Positions 16,513 through 25,629 of a stretch of 64,000 nt of DNA are shown here, one piece after another. Source of the DNA: Variovorax sp. PBL-E5 (lineage in GTDB: Bacteria > Pseudomonadota > Gammaproteobacteria > Burkholderiales > Burkholderiaceae_C); NCBI RefSeq assembly GCF_901827185.1, contig NZ_LR594673.1, positions 186,001-250,000 on the forward strand, in the 5' to 3' direction. Within the stretch, counting starts at the first letter, position 1. Each line of letters opens with the position of its first letter. Under the pieces are notes generated by a model, which had not been told where the DNA came from, searched no databases, and saw only the letters and a list, made by a program, of their open reading frames with translations. The position numbers and the translations under genes are program-made.

Positions 16513-17424
16513 ATGAACACGATGGACGACGAAGTGCTCGCGACGCCGTTCTCCGCCGGGCGGGGCCGCGCTGCGGTCGCGGTGCCGGCAGGCGCCTGCG
16601 ATTGCCACATGCACGTGTACGACGCGCGCTACCCCGCGGCGGTGGGCGCGCGGCTCACGCCGCCCGATGCCGGCGTCGACGATTACCGCCTGCTGCAGCG
16701 GCGCACCGGTACCCGGCGCGTGGTGGTGGTCACGCCCTCGACCTACGGCACCGACAACCGGCCGATGCTCGACGCGCTGCTCGCGTTCGGCTCCGATGCG
16801 CGTGGCGTGGCCGTGATCGACGAAGGCGTCGACGACGCGGTGCTGGAACGGCTCCATGCAGCCGGCGTGCGCGGCATCCGTTTCAATCTGTCGCTCGGTT
16901 TCATCGGCGCGATCGCCGGGCTCGAGTTGCTGGCGCAACGCATCGCAGCACTGGGCTGGCATCTGCAACTGCTAGCGCCGCCCGACCTGCTCGCCGGTCT
17001 GGCCGACGTGCTCGGCCGGTTGCCGGTGCCCGTCGTGTTCGATCACTTCGGCCGCATAGCGCCTTCGATGGCCGGGCATCACCCGGCGCATGCGCTGGTG
17101 CTGCGCCTGCTCGGCGCAGGCCGGGCCTGGATCAAGTTGTCGGGCGGCTACATCGTCACCGAGCAGGGCCCGCCGCACTACGCCGACGTAGCGCCGCTCG
17201 CCCGCAGCTACCTGCACGCCGCGCCCGAGCGCGTGCTCTGGGGCAGCGACTGGCCGCATGCCTCCGCCTCGGCCGGTCACCAGCCGATGCCCGACGACGC
17301 GCGGCAGATGGCGCTGCTCGCCGAATGGACGGGCGATGCAGGCACGCTGCGGCGCGTGCTGGTCCACAACCCCGCTGCGCTCTACGGCTTTTCCAACGCA
17401 ACTCCTCACGAGGCGACATCATGA
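16513..17424 (+). CDS. Amidohydrolase 2 family, 2-pyrone-4,6-dicarboxylate lactonase (LigI)-like
   Basis: 303 residues. A TIM-barrel amidohydrolase with His32-x-His34 in C-D-C-H-M-H-V-Y-D, a barrel His in V-V-F-D-H-F-G-R (about 178) and the final Asp in W-G-S-D-W-P-H (about 247). This arrangement is typical of LigI, which opens 2-pyrone-4,6-dicarboxylate in the protocatechuate 4,5-cleavage route, and of related lactonases. The presence of an RraA aldolase downstream supports a lactone-opening step on a dicarboxylic acid, though the true substrate may differ. The stop overlaps the next ATG by 4 bp (ATGA), implying translational coupling. Confidence 0.85.
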   Translation: MNTMDDEVLATPFSAGRGRAAVAVPAGACDCHMHVYDARYPAAVGARLTPPDAGVDDYRLLQRRTGTRRVVVVTPSTYGTDNRPMLDALLAFGSDARGVAVIDEGVDDAVLERLHAAGVRGIRFNLSLGFIGAIAGLELLAQRIAALGWHLQLLAPPDLLAGLADVLGRLPVPVVFDHFGRIAPSMAGHHPAHALVLRLLGAGRAWIKLSGGYIVTEQGPPHYADVAPLARSYLHAAPERVLWGSDWPHASASAGHQPMPDDARQMALLAEWTGDAGTLRRVLVHNPAALYGFSNATPHEATS

Positions 17425-18407
17425 ATTCAATCCGCCGGCGCACGTTGGGCGCCCTCGCGTTTTCGCTGCTCGCGCTGGCCTGCATGCCTGCCGGCGCGCA
17501 AGGCGGCTGGCCGGGTGGCAAGCCCATCACCTGGGTCGTGCCCTATCCGCCCGGCGGCACCACCGACATCCTGGGTCGCGCCATCGCCGCACGGCTGGGC
17601 AGCGCCCTGGGCACGGCGGTCATCGTCGAGAACAAGGCGGGCGCCACCGGCACCATCGGCTCGGCCTTCGTCGCCAAGGCAGCGCCCGATGGCTACACGC
17701 TGCTCGGCACCTCGATCGGTCCGCAGGCGATCGTGCCGAGCCTGCTGCAGCACATGCAGTACGACCCGGTCAAGGCCTTCGAGCCCGTCACGCTGATCGG
17801 CAACATCCCGCACGTGCTGGTCGTCGGTGCCGGCTTGCCGTTTCGCACGGTGGCCGATCTGCTGGCGGAGGCGAAGGCCAGGCCGGACACCCTGTCATTC
17901 GCTTCGGGCGGCAACGGCACCATCCTGCAGATGCAAGGCGAACTGCTGTGCATGCAGTCGCACACCCGCATGACCCATGTCCCCTACAAGGGCGACACGC
18001 CCGCCATCCAGGACGTGCTGGGAGGCCATGCCAGCTTCATGTTCGCGCCGGCCGCCGCCGCGCTGCCGCACGTCGAGGGCGGCAAGCTCAAGGCATTGGC
18101 CGTCACTTCGGCCAAACGCCTCAAGTCCTTGCCCGATGTGCCGACCATGGCCGAGGCCGGCATTCCCGATTTCGTGGTCGAGCAATGGCAGGCGGTCTAT
18201 GCGCCGGCCGGCACGCCGCAACCCGTGGTGCAGCGGCTCAACGCGGAGATCGTTCGCATCCTGAAGGAGCCCGACCTGGTCGCCATGGCCGACAAGCTCG
18301 GCGTCTCGCTCGTCGGCAGCACCCCGCAGCGACTCGCCGACACCCAGAGAGCCGACCTTGCCAAGTGGCGCAAGGTCATCAAGAGCGCCGGCATCAAAGC
18401 CGACTGA
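17421..18407 (+). CDS. TTT-family (Bug) solute-binding protein 2
   Basis: 328 residues. Signal peptide ending G-A-Q, then P-I-T-W-V-V-P-Y-P-P-G-G-T-T-D, G-G-N-G-T-I-L-Q near 155, and a C-terminus K-W-R-K-V-I-K-S-A-G-I. All features of an intact periplasmic Bug protein are there. Its start overlaps the amidohydrolase stop by 4 bp, so the two are co-translated and may handle the same compound. The separation from the RraA gene is 35 bp. Confidence 0.92.
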   Translation: MNSIRRRTLGALAFSLLALACMPAGAQGGWPGGKPITWVVPYPPGGTTDILGRAIAARLGSALGTAVIVENKAGATGTIGSAFVAKAAPDGYTLLGTSIGPQAIVPSLLQHMQYDPVKAFEPVTLIGNIPHVLVVGAGLPFRTVADLLAEAKARPDTLSFASGGNGTILQMQGELLCMQSHTRMTHVPYKGDTPAIQDVLGGHASFMFAPAAAALPHVEGGKLKALAVTSAKRLKSLPDVPTMAEAGIPDFVVEQWQAVYAPAGTPQPVVQRLNAEIVRILKEPDLVAMADKLGVSLVGSTPQRLADTQRADLAKWRKVIKSAGIKAD

Positions 18408-18442
18408 TCAACCCCCGCCTTCTCTCCAACGAAAGAAACCTC

Positions 18443-19132
18443 ATGTCCTCCATCCTTCCCGACATCATCCGCGACTTCGAACGCGTGCCTGCCGACATCG
18501 TCACGCAGGCCGCCGCGTTCCAGCCCGCGATCCTCGCCGACGTGGCCGGCCGGCGCGGCGCGTTGCACGGCCGCATCAAGGCCTTGCGTCCGCGCATGAA
18601 GCTGGCCGGCACCGCCTTCACGGTCGAGGTGCGCCCGGGCGACAACCTCATGATCCACGCCGCCATCGCGATGGCCCGACCGGGCGACGTGCTGGTGATC
18701 GACGGCAAGGGCGACCAGAGCTCGGCGCTGATGGGCACCATCATGATGACCGCCTGCCGGCAACTGGGTCTTGCCGGCGTGGTGATCGACGGCGCGGTGC
18801 GCGACAGTCTCGAGCTCGACGAGATGGACTACCCGGTGTTCTCTGTCGGCACCAATCCGAACGGCCCGACCAAGAACATCGGCGGCCGCATCGGCCATCC
18901 GGTCACGGTCGGCGGCGTGACGGTGCGGCCCGGCGACTTCGTGATCGGCGACGGCGACGGCGTGGTCGTCGTCGAGCGCGAGAAGATCGAGGCCCTGTTG
19001 CCGCTCGCCGCGAAGAAAGTCAAGGACGAGGCCGCGCGCATCGCCGCCATCAAAGCCGGGGACACCGCCGCGAAGTGGCTGTCATCCGCACTGCGCACCG
19101 CCGGCGTGCTGAAGGAAGGGCAGACCCTGTGA
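18443..19132 (+). CDS. RraA-family aldolase / decarboxylase (HMG/CHA aldolase-like)
   Basis: 229 residues. The RraA fold shows the phosphate/carboxylate-binding loop M-G-x-I-M-M-T-A and the key D-G-A-V-R-D motif (about 116-121), whose Arg and Asp position the 2-oxo acid and Mg2+ in 4-carboxy-4-hydroxy-2-oxoadipate aldolase (LigK/ProA). It ends with G-D-G-D-G-V-V-V-V near 175. Enzymes of this type cleave 4-hydroxy-2-oxo acids to pyruvate plus an oxo acid, and also decarboxylate oxaloacetate. Together with the LigI-like gene it suggests the last two steps of a lactone/dicarboxylate pathway. Its stop overlaps the next GTG. Confidence 0.85.
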   Translation: MSSILPDIIRDFERVPADIVTQAAAFQPAILADVAGRRGALHGRIKALRPRMKLAGTAFTVEVRPGDNLMIHAAIAMARPGDVLVIDGKGDQSSALMGTIMMTACRQLGLAGVVIDGAVRDSLELDEMDYPVFSVGTNPNGPTKNIGGRIGHPVTVGGVTVRPGDFVIGDGDGVVVVEREKIEALLPLAAKKVKDEAARIAAIKAGDTAAKWLSSALRTAGVLKEGQTL

Positions 19133-20061
19133 GCACCATCCTCGTGACGGGCGCCGACCTGGCGCCCGAGGCGCTCGCGCTGCTGAAGGCGCATGAGATC
19201 GTCTTTGCCGGCAAGGCGCCGACCGAGGCCGATCTCGTGGCCCTGTGCGGCGCGCACGACCCGGTGGCGATCATCGTGCGCTACGGCAGGATCGGCGCCG
19301 CGGTGATGGACGCTGCACCCGCGCTCAAGGTGATCTCCAAGCACGGCAGCGGCACCGACACCATCGACAAGGCCGCGGCCAAGGCACGTGGCATCGAGGT
19401 GGCTGCCGCCGTCGGTGCCAACGCGGCTGCGGTGGCCGAGCAGGCGCTCGCGCTGCTGCTGGCCTGCGCCAAGTCGGTGGTGCCGCTTGACGCGCGCATG
19501 CACGCCGGCCACTGGGACAAGGCCACGCACAAGAGCCTGGAGCTGGGCGGGCGCTCGGTCGGTGTGGTCGGCCTCGGCGCCATCGGCCTGCGCTTTGCGA
19601 AGATGGCGGATGCGATCGGCATGCGCGTGATCGGCTTCGATCCGTTCGCCGGCAGCCTGCCGCCCTATGTGCAGCGCGTGGACCTGGAAACGATCTGGCG
19701 CGAATCCGATGCGGTTTCGCTGCACTGTCCGTTGAGCGAAGAGAACCGCGGCCTCGTCAACGCGAAGACGCTCGCGCAATGCAAGCGCGGCGTGATCCTG
19801 GTGAACACCGCGCGCGGTGGCCTGATCGACGAGGTGGCGCTGCTCGACGCCGTGCGCTCGGGACAGGTCGCGGGTGCGGGCCTCGACAGCTTCGCCATCG
19901 AGCCGATGACGCCCGGCCATCCGTTCCAGGGCGAGAAGAACATCGTGCTGAGCCCGCACATCGGCGGCGTGACCCGCGACGCCTATGTGAACATGGGCGT
20001 CGGCGCGGCGAAGAATCTGCTGGATTCGCTGGCGCGCCAGCCGGCCGCTGCGGGCGCCTGA
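19129..20061 (+). CDS. D-2-hydroxyacid dehydrogenase
   Basis: 310 residues from a GTG at 19129 that overlaps the upstream stop (GTGA). The NAD-binding motif G-L-G-A-I-G is near 143-148. The catalytic set is complete: Arg in N-T-A-R-G-G, Glu in A-I-E-P-M and His in S-P-H-I-G-G. It belongs to the D-isomer-specific 2-hydroxyacid dehydrogenase family (phosphoglycerate, hydroxypyruvate, lactate). It may reduce the 2-oxo acid released by the adjacent aldolase, or oxidise a 2-hydroxy acid substrate entering the route. Confidence 0.9.
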   Translation: MSTILVTGADLAPEALALLKAHEIVFAGKAPTEADLVALCGAHDPVAIIVRYGRIGAAVMDAAPALKVISKHGSGTDTIDKAAAKARGIEVAAAVGANAAAVAEQALALLLACAKSVVPLDARMHAGHWDKATHKSLELGGRSVGVVGLGAIGLRFAKMADAIGMRVIGFDPFAGSLPPYVQRVDLETIWRESDAVSLHCPLSEENRGLVNAKTLAQCKRGVILVNTARGGLIDEVALLDAVRSGQVAGAGLDSFAIEPMTPGHPFQGEKNIVLSPHIGGVTRDAYVNMGVGAAKNLLDSLARQPAAAGA

Positions 20062-20075
20062 GTGCCGGAGGCCGC

Positions 20076-21146
20076 ATGCCACAACGTTGGAAGCACGCAC
20101 CCGCCGGCAGCCACTGGGGCGAATTCGGCCCTGACGACCAGCGCGGGCGCATGAACCTGGTGGATGCCGCGAAGGTCCTGCAGGGCATCGCCGAGGTGCG
20201 CGAAGGCCGCACCTTCTGCCTGTCGCTGCCGCTCGACGTGCCCGGCGGCCGCGCGCTGAATCCGCGCCGCATGCCGCCACGCACCTTCTCCACGCTGCGC
20301 GATGGCGCGAGCGACGGGCAGCAGGGTTTCTGCTGGTCGTACCAGTCGGAGGATCCGGACCTCAGCGACGTGGTCTGCGACGACGTGGTGCTGATGAGCC
20401 TGCAGTACTCGACGCAGTGGGACAGCCTCGCCCACATGGGCAGCCGCTTCGATGCCGATGGCGACGGCGTGGCCGAAGCCGTGTTCTACAACGGCTTTCG
20501 CGCCGGCGAGCAACTGCAACCGGCTGCCGAGGATGTGCACGCGGTCGAGCCCTGGGCGCGCTACCCCGGCCCGCGGGCCGGTGCGCTCGGGATCGAGCAA
20601 CTGGCCGCGCACGGCGTGCAGGGGCGCGGCGTGCTGATCGATCTTGCGCATCACCTCGGCCGCCGGCGCCAGGCCGTCGGCTACGACACGCTGATGCGCG
20701 TGCTGGAAGCCGACGGCGTGGAGGTCGAGCCCGGCGACATGGTCTGCATGCACACCGGCTTCGCCGACACGCTGCTGGCGATGAACCGCCAGCCCGACGT
20801 GAAGCACCTGCACGAAACCGGCAGCGGCCTCGATGGCCATGACGCCAGGCTGCTGAACTGGATCGTCGACGTGCGGCTGGCCTGCCTGATCGCGGACAAC
20901 CCGGCCGTCGAACTGGTGCAGCCCAAGCGGCTCGGCGAGGGCGGCGCGCCGATGCGCCAGCCGCGCCTCGCACTGCACGAGCACTGCCTGTTCAAGAACG
21001 GCATTCACCTGGGCGAGCTCTGGTACCTGAGCGAGCTCGCGCACTGGCTGCGTGCCAACGGGCGCAGCCGGTTCCTGTTGACCGCGCCGCCGCTGCGCCT
21101 GCCGGGGGCCGCGGGCTCGCCGGCGACGCCCATCGCCACGGTCTGA
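20076..21146 (+). CDS. Cyclase-family (COG1878) metal-dependent hydrolase
   Basis: 356 residues from ATG 20076, 15 bp after the dehydrogenase. It belongs to the longer bacterial branch of the putative cyclase/kynurenine-formamidase family: a T-Q-W-D-S-L-A-H motif (about 113-120), the histidine/aspartate set R-G-V-L-I-D-L-A-H-H near 190, and M-H-T-G-F in the second half. Relatives open or close lactams, isatin or formamides with a divalent metal. It fits a ring-opening step, but the substrate is unknown. It is followed by 49 bp and the next TTT gene. Confidence 0.85.
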   Translation: MPQRWKHAPAGSHWGEFGPDDQRGRMNLVDAAKVLQGIAEVREGRTFCLSLPLDVPGGRALNPRRMPPRTFSTLRDGASDGQQGFCWSYQSEDPDLSDVVCDDVVLMSLQYSTQWDSLAHMGSRFDADGDGVAEAVFYNGFRAGEQLQPAAEDVHAVEPWARYPGPRAGALGIEQLAAHGVQGRGVLIDLAHHLGRRRQAVGYDTLMRVLEADGVEVEPGDMVCMHTGFADTLLAMNRQPDVKHLHETGSGLDGHDARLLNWIVDVRLACLIADNPAVELVQPKRLGEGGAPMRQPRLALHEHCLFKNGIHLGELWYLSELAHWLRANGRSRFLLTAPPLRLPGAAGSPATPIATV

Positions 21147-21195
21147 GCACCGGCGCGGTTCGCGATCCAAATTCCATTCCTGCAAGGAGACAAAC

Positions 21196-22194
21196 ATGAA
21201 CCCTCTGTTCCAGCGCAATCGCCGCGCAACGCTCGCGGCATCCGCCGCCGCAATGGGCTGGCTCGCGCTCGGCGCAGGCACGGCCTGGGCACAGAACGCG
21301 TGGCCGCACCGGTCCATCCGGCTCGTCGTTCCCTATCCGGCCGGCGGCAATGCGGACAGCACGGCGCGCCTGCTGGCCGCGCAGTTGTCGGAACGACTGC
21401 AGCAGCAGGTGATCGTCGACAACCGTCCCGGCGGCGGCGGCACCATCGGCGCAGGCCTGGTGGCCAAGGCCCCGGCCGACGGCTACACGCTCTTGCTCGA
21501 CGCGACTGCCTTCACCGTCAATCCGAGTCTGTTTCCCAAGCTGGCTTACGAACCGGCGAAAGATTTCGCCCCGATCTCGCAAGTGACGCGGGTGCCCATG
21601 CTGCTGGTGGTGCCGACCGCGTCACCATTGCGATCGGTGGCCGACCTGATCCGGTCCGCGCGCGCCGCCCCAGGCAAGCTCAGCTACGCATCGGCCGGCA
21701 ACGGAGGAGCCCAGCATCTGGCCGGCGAGTTGTTCAAGCAGGGCGCGAAGTTGTCGATGACGCACATTCCCTACCGCGGCGGTGCACCCGCGCTCACCGA
21801 TCTGGTCGGCGGGCAGGTCGATCTGATGTTCAGCGCCACCTCGGCGTCGGGACCTTTCGTCAAGAGCGGCAAGCTGCGGGCGCTGGCCATCACCTCGGCC
21901 GCGCGCGTGCCGGAGTGGCCGCATCTGCCCACCGTGGCCGAGTCCGGCGTTCCGGGTTTCGAGGTGAACGAATGGAACGGGCTGTTCGCGCCGGCCGGAA
22001 CACCGAAGGCCGTGCTGGACCTGCTCGAAACCGAAACCCGCGCCGCCCTCAGGACCGCCGAACTGCAGCGGCGGCTGAGCGAGCTCGGCGTGCAGCCGGT
22101 CGGCTCGAGTTCGCAGGCGTTCGCTCGCTTCGTCGAGAGCGAGTCGTCCAGATGGGCCGGCGTCATCAAGGCCAGCGGCATCCGGATCGATTGA
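21196..22194 (+). CDS. TTT-family (Bug) solute-binding protein 3
   Basis: 332 residues with a strong ribosome site (AAGGAGA) before ATG 21196. The signal peptide ends A-W-A-Q, followed by S-I-R-L-V-V-P-Y-P-A-G-G-N-A-D. The G-N-G-G-A-Q-H-L loop and a C-terminus W-A-G-V-I-K-A-S-G-I-R-I-D are both typical. It is the first of three TTT genes in tandem (21196, 22225, 23252), an unusual run. The protein is intact and periplasmic. Confidence 0.92.
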   Translation: MNPLFQRNRRATLAASAAAMGWLALGAGTAWAQNAWPHRSIRLVVPYPAGGNADSTARLLAAQLSERLQQQVIVDNRPGGGGTIGAGLVAKAPADGYTLLLDATAFTVNPSLFPKLAYEPAKDFAPISQVTRVPMLLVVPTASPLRSVADLIRSARAAPGKLSYASAGNGGAQHLAGELFKQGAKLSMTHIPYRGGAPALTDLVGGQVDLMFSATSASGPFVKSGKLRALAITSAARVPEWPHLPTVAESGVPGFEVNEWNGLFAPAGTPKAVLDLLETETRAALRTAELQRRLSELGVQPVGSSSQAFARFVESESSRWAGVIKASGIRID

Positions 22195-22224
22195 GTCCGC
22201 AACCCTCTCACCACGAGACAAGAC

Positions 22225-23229
22225 ATGCCCTCATGCCATCTTTCCCATCGCCGCGCGGCGCTCGCCGCCTCGATCGCGCTGGCCGCGCACTGTCTGGGCT
22301 TCGCGGCCGGCCCGGCCGAGGCACAGGACGTGTGGCCGGCCAAGCCAGTTCGCGTGGTCGTCGGTTTCGCCGCCGGCGGCCCAACCGATGTGGTCGCGCG
22401 TGCCTTCGCGGATCACGCCAGCCGTGCGCTCGGCCAACCCTTCGTTGTCGACAACAAGCCCGGCGCCAACACCATCATCGCGGCCCAGGCGGTGGCCGGC
22501 GCGCCCGCCGACGGCTACACGCTGCTCTTCGGTGCGACCAACCACACGATGATCCCCGCGCTCTACAGCAACCGCGTCAAGTTCGACGCCGTGCGCTCGT
22601 TCCAGCCGATCTGCACGGTGGCGTCGAGCCCGACGGTGCTCGTGGTCGGCCACGGCCTGCCGGTGAAGACGCTGGCCGAATACATGACGAAGGCCCGTGC
22701 CGAGCCCGGCCACGTGACCGCGGGCACGGCCGGCATCGGCAGCTCGGGACACTTCGCGACCGAGATGTTCGCGCGTGCCAATGGCCTGTCGCTGAATCAC
22801 GTGCCGTACAAGGGAGCCGCGCCGGTGGTGACGGATCTGATGGGCGGCCAGCTCGACAGCTCGTTCGCCACGCTCGGCTCGGTGCTGCCGCAGATCCAGA
22901 GCGGCCAGCTGACAGCACTCGCCGTGGCCTCGAAGAATCGCTCGACACTGCTGCCCGACTTGCCCACCTTCAAGGAGGCCGGCGGTGGCGAGTATTCGGC
23001 CGACGCCTGGTACGGCGTTCTCGCGCCGGCCGGTACACCCGAGCCGATCGTGAAGGCACTGGAGCGCGTATCGACCGAGTTCGCGAAGAGCGCGTCGACC
23101 GCCGAGAAGCTGCACAAGCTCGGCCTCGATGCCGAATCGGTCTGCGGCTCGGCCTTCGGCGCCCGGATGCAGCGCGAAGTGACGACCTACACGCGCATCG
23201 CGCGCGAACTCGATCTCAAGGCCGATTGA
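22225..23229 (+). CDS. TTT-family (Bug) solute-binding protein 4
   Basis: 334 residues. Signal peptide ends E-A-Q, then P-V-R-V-V-V-G-F-A-A-G-G-P-T-D. The normal proline-rich ligand loop is replaced by alanine/glycine, which marks a different Bug subgroup from the neighbours. The second lobe contains G-S-S-G-H-F-A-T. It lies 30 bp after the preceding TTT gene and 22 bp before the next, so it is surely co-transcribed. The different binding loop suggests a different ligand. Confidence 0.9.
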   Translation: MPSCHLSHRRAALAASIALAAHCLGFAAGPAEAQDVWPAKPVRVVVGFAAGGPTDVVARAFADHASRALGQPFVVDNKPGANTIIAAQAVAGAPADGYTLLFGATNHTMIPALYSNRVKFDAVRSFQPICTVASSPTVLVVGHGLPVKTLAEYMTKARAEPGHVTAGTAGIGSSGHFATEMFARANGLSLNHVPYKGAAPVVTDLMGGQLDSSFATLGSVLPQIQSGQLTALAVASKNRSTLLPDLPTFKEAGGGEYSADAWYGVLAPAGTPEPIVKALERVSTEFAKSASTAEKLHKLGLDAESVCGSAFGARMQREVTTYTRIARELDLKAD

Positions 23230-23251
23230 AGCCGACAACGAATTCAACAGA

Positions 23252-24253
23252 ATGGACCCCATGAACCCCCGTTTCATCCTCGATCGACGCGCCGCGCTGG
23301 CCTTGTGCGCAGTGACCGCTTTCACTTTCACCGCGCCCTGCGCGCTCGCGCAGACCCCCTACCCCGACAAGGGCGTGCGCATCGTGGTGCCGTACCCGCC
23401 TGGCGGCGCCGTCGATCAGGTCACGCGGCGCATTGCGCAGAAGCTGACCGAGCAGACCGGCCACAGCTTTTTCATCGACAACAAGGCCGGGGCCACCGGC
23501 ACCATCGGCGCGCAGCAGGTGGTGCGCGCGGCGCCGGACGGCTACACGCTGCTCGCCAACGACACCACCTACTCGATCCTGCCCTACGTCTTCAGCAAGT
23601 TGCCTTGGGACCATGAGAAGGACCTGGTGCCGGTGGCGGCCTTCAACTTCGCGCCGGTCGCGCTCGTCGTTGCGGCCGATTCGAAGTTCAAGACCTTCGG
23701 CGAACTCGTGGCGTACTCGAAGGCCAACCCCGGCAAGCTCAACTACGGCACCGGCGGTGCCGGCACCATGCCACACTTCGCGACCGAAGCGCTCAAGAGC
23801 GCCACCCGCCTCGATGCGACGCATGTGCCCTTCAAAGGCGCGGGCGAGGCCACGCTGGCGCTGCTCGGTGGCAGCATCGACTTCCAGATCGCCTCGACGC
23901 CCGGCGTCATGGGCCAGGTCAGGGGCGGCAAGGTGCGCCTGCTGGCGATCAGCGGCAGCAAGCGCCTGAAGGCCGTGCCCGACACGCCGACCTTCGCCGA
24001 GGCGGGCGTCAAGGACTACAGCGTGATCAACTTCACCGGTCTGTGGGCACCCAGGGGCACGCCGGCACCGGTGGTCGCACGGCTGGAGAAGGAGATCGCG
24101 ATCGCGATGGCGAGTCCCGACATCCAGGCCTTTGCCGACGACCTCGGCTGCGTGCCGACGGTGGTGAGTGGCGCGGCCTTCGCGACCCTGCTGCGCGAGA
24201 ACGCGCGCTTGTGGGGCAAAGTGGCGGCGACCGCGCAGGTCGACAAGCAGTAA
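23252..24253 (+). CDS. TTT-family (Bug) solute-binding protein 5
   Basis: 333 residues from ATG 23252; an ATG three codons later (23261) is equally possible. The signal peptide ends A-L-A-Q and is followed by V-R-I-V-V-P-Y-P-P-G-G-A-V-D-Q. The remainder is collinear with the family to the C-terminus, which ends K-V-A-A-T-A-Q-V-D-K-Q rather than the usual acidic tail. It is the third of the tandem TTT genes and 26 bp upstream of the lactonase gene. Confidence 0.9.
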   Translation: MDPMNPRFILDRRAALALCAVTAFTFTAPCALAQTPYPDKGVRIVVPYPPGGAVDQVTRRIAQKLTEQTGHSFFIDNKAGATGTIGAQQVVRAAPDGYTLLANDTTYSILPYVFSKLPWDHEKDLVPVAAFNFAPVALVVAADSKFKTFGELVAYSKANPGKLNYGTGGAGTMPHFATEALKSATRLDATHVPFKGAGEATLALLGGSIDFQIASTPGVMGQVRGGKVRLLAISGSKRLKAVPDTPTFAEAGVKDYSVINFTGLWAPRGTPAPVVARLEKEIAIAMASPDIQAFADDLGCVPTVVSGAAFATLLRENARLWGKVAATAQVDKQ

Positions 24254-24279
24254 CGCAACACAAAGAGAAAGCGCATGCC

Positions 24280-25203
24280 ATGTTCTTCGTCCAGCCGCCC
24301 GAAGTCCGTGAACTCGAGATCTTCAGCCGCATGCCCGAGCGCTTCCGGCGCAAGGAACGCAGCGCCTGGGCCGATGCGAACCGCGGTGGCCAACCGGTCG
24401 ACTCCTTCCTCGAAGGCCCGGTGTTCGACGCCACCGGCAACCTGTACCTGACGGACATTCCCTTCGGTCGCATCTTTCGCATCGACGCGGCGGGCGAGTG
24501 GGAACTGGTCACCGAATACGACGGCGAGCCCAACGGCATGAAGTTCCTCAACGCGCGGGAACTGCTCATCACCGACTACAAGAACGGCCTGATGCGGCTC
24601 GACATCGCGTCGGGCCAGGTCACGTCCTTCCTGGAGCGCCGCAACAGCGAACGCTTCAAGGGCGTCAACGACCTGGTGTTCGACGCCCATGGCAATCTCT
24701 ACTTCACCGACCAGGGCCAGAGTGGCCTGCACGAACCCACCGGCCGCGTCTATCGGCTCTCGCCCGAGGGCCGGCTCGATCTTTTGCTGGCCAACGTGCC
24801 GAGTCCGAACGGCGTGGTGCTCTCGCCGGACGAGAAGGTGTTGTTCGTCGCCGCCACGCGCGGCAACTGCGTATGGCGCGCGCCGTTGATGGACGACGGC
24901 AGCGTGGCCAAGGTCGGCCAGTTCTTCACCTCCTACGGCCCGAGCGGCCCCGATGGCCTGGCCATGAACGAGGAAGGTGGTCTCCTCATCGCCAACCCCG
25001 GGCTGGGCTATGTGTGGGTTCTCAACCGGCGCGCCGAGCCGGTGCTCGTGCTGCGCGGTCCGGCCGGTGCGTCGACCACCAATCTCGCATTCGGCGGCGC
25101 CGATCGGTGCATGCTGTACGTCACCGATTCGACGTACGGCCATGTGTTGAGAGCGACGCTCGAGGTGCCCGGCCAGCGGCTTCATCGAGGGCCGGGGGAC
25201 TGA
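24280..25203 (+). CDS. SMP-30/gluconolactonase-family lactonase
   Basis: 307 residues from ATG 24280. A six-bladed beta-propeller with the family metal ligands: Glu in F-L-E-G-P-V-F-D (about 45), Asn in V-N-D-L-V-F-D (about 128) and Asp in G-P-D-G-L-A (about 225). These hold a divalent ion that activates water to open a lactone ring. It closes the IclR operon and, with the LigI-like enzyme, is a second candidate lactonase. It is cytoplasmic, with no signal peptide. About 150 bp of non-coding sequence follow before module A's biotin-carrier gene on the other strand; I see nothing there. Confidence 0.88.
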   Translation: MFFVQPPEVRELEIFSRMPERFRRKERSAWADANRGGQPVDSFLEGPVFDATGNLYLTDIPFGRIFRIDAAGEWELVTEYDGEPNGMKFLNARELLITDYKNGLMRLDIASGQVTSFLERRNSERFKGVNDLVFDAHGNLYFTDQGQSGLHEPTGRVYRLSPEGRLDLLLANVPSPNGVVLSPDEKVLFVAATRGNCVWRAPLMDDGSVAKVGQFFTSYGPSGPDGLAMNEEGGLLIANPGLGYVWVLNRRAEPVLVLRGPAGASTTNLAFGGADRCMLYVTDSTYGHVLRATLEVPGQRLHRGPGD

Positions 25204-25356
25204 GACTTCCAGCGGCAGAGATTCGCGCGATCCAGCCATGACCGGCCGTCGACGAACTATCGAGGCCACAACAGCCTGTACAGCACGTCAGAACCGTCAC
25301 ACACGCCGCACGTGGCCTCCGCCAAACCGAATGGGCCTCACCGGCAAGCCTTCTCT

Positions 25357-25578
25357 TCAGGTCTCGACGATCGCCACGACCTGCCCCTCCTCCACCGCAT
25401 CGCCCTCGCCGGCGCGCAGCTCCACGACGACGCCAGCGGCCTCGCATTGCACCGGGATCTCCATCTTCATCGACTCCACCACCAGGAGGGTGTCATCGGC
25501 ATCCGCCCGCGACCCGACGGGCAGCAGAACCTTCCAGATCTTGCCGGTGACTTCGGCCTTCACTTCGATGCGTGCCAT
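25357..25578 (-). CDS. Biotin carboxyl carrier protein, module A
   Basis: 73 residues. A single biotinyl domain with the acceptor motif E-S-M-K-M (Lys38), residues T-G-K-I-W-K and the C-terminal V-V-A-I-V-E-T strand. Stand-alone carriers of this size serve multi-subunit acyl-CoA carboxylases. It is the last gene of minus-strand module A, 51 bp after the TTT gene. Module A has no biotin carboxylase of its own, so this carrier presumably receives CO2 from the enzyme encoded in module B (37769-39121) or one elsewhere. It is close to the module B carrier in length and sequence. Confidence 0.92.
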   Translation of the reverse strand: MARIEVKAEVTGKIWKVLLPVGSRADADDTLLVVESMKMEIPVQCEAAGVVVELRAGEGDAVEEGQVVAIVET

Positions 25579-25629
25579 TTCTTCTCCATTTCGGATTTCG
25601 TGATCGGAACCTTGTGGAACACGGTCCGC

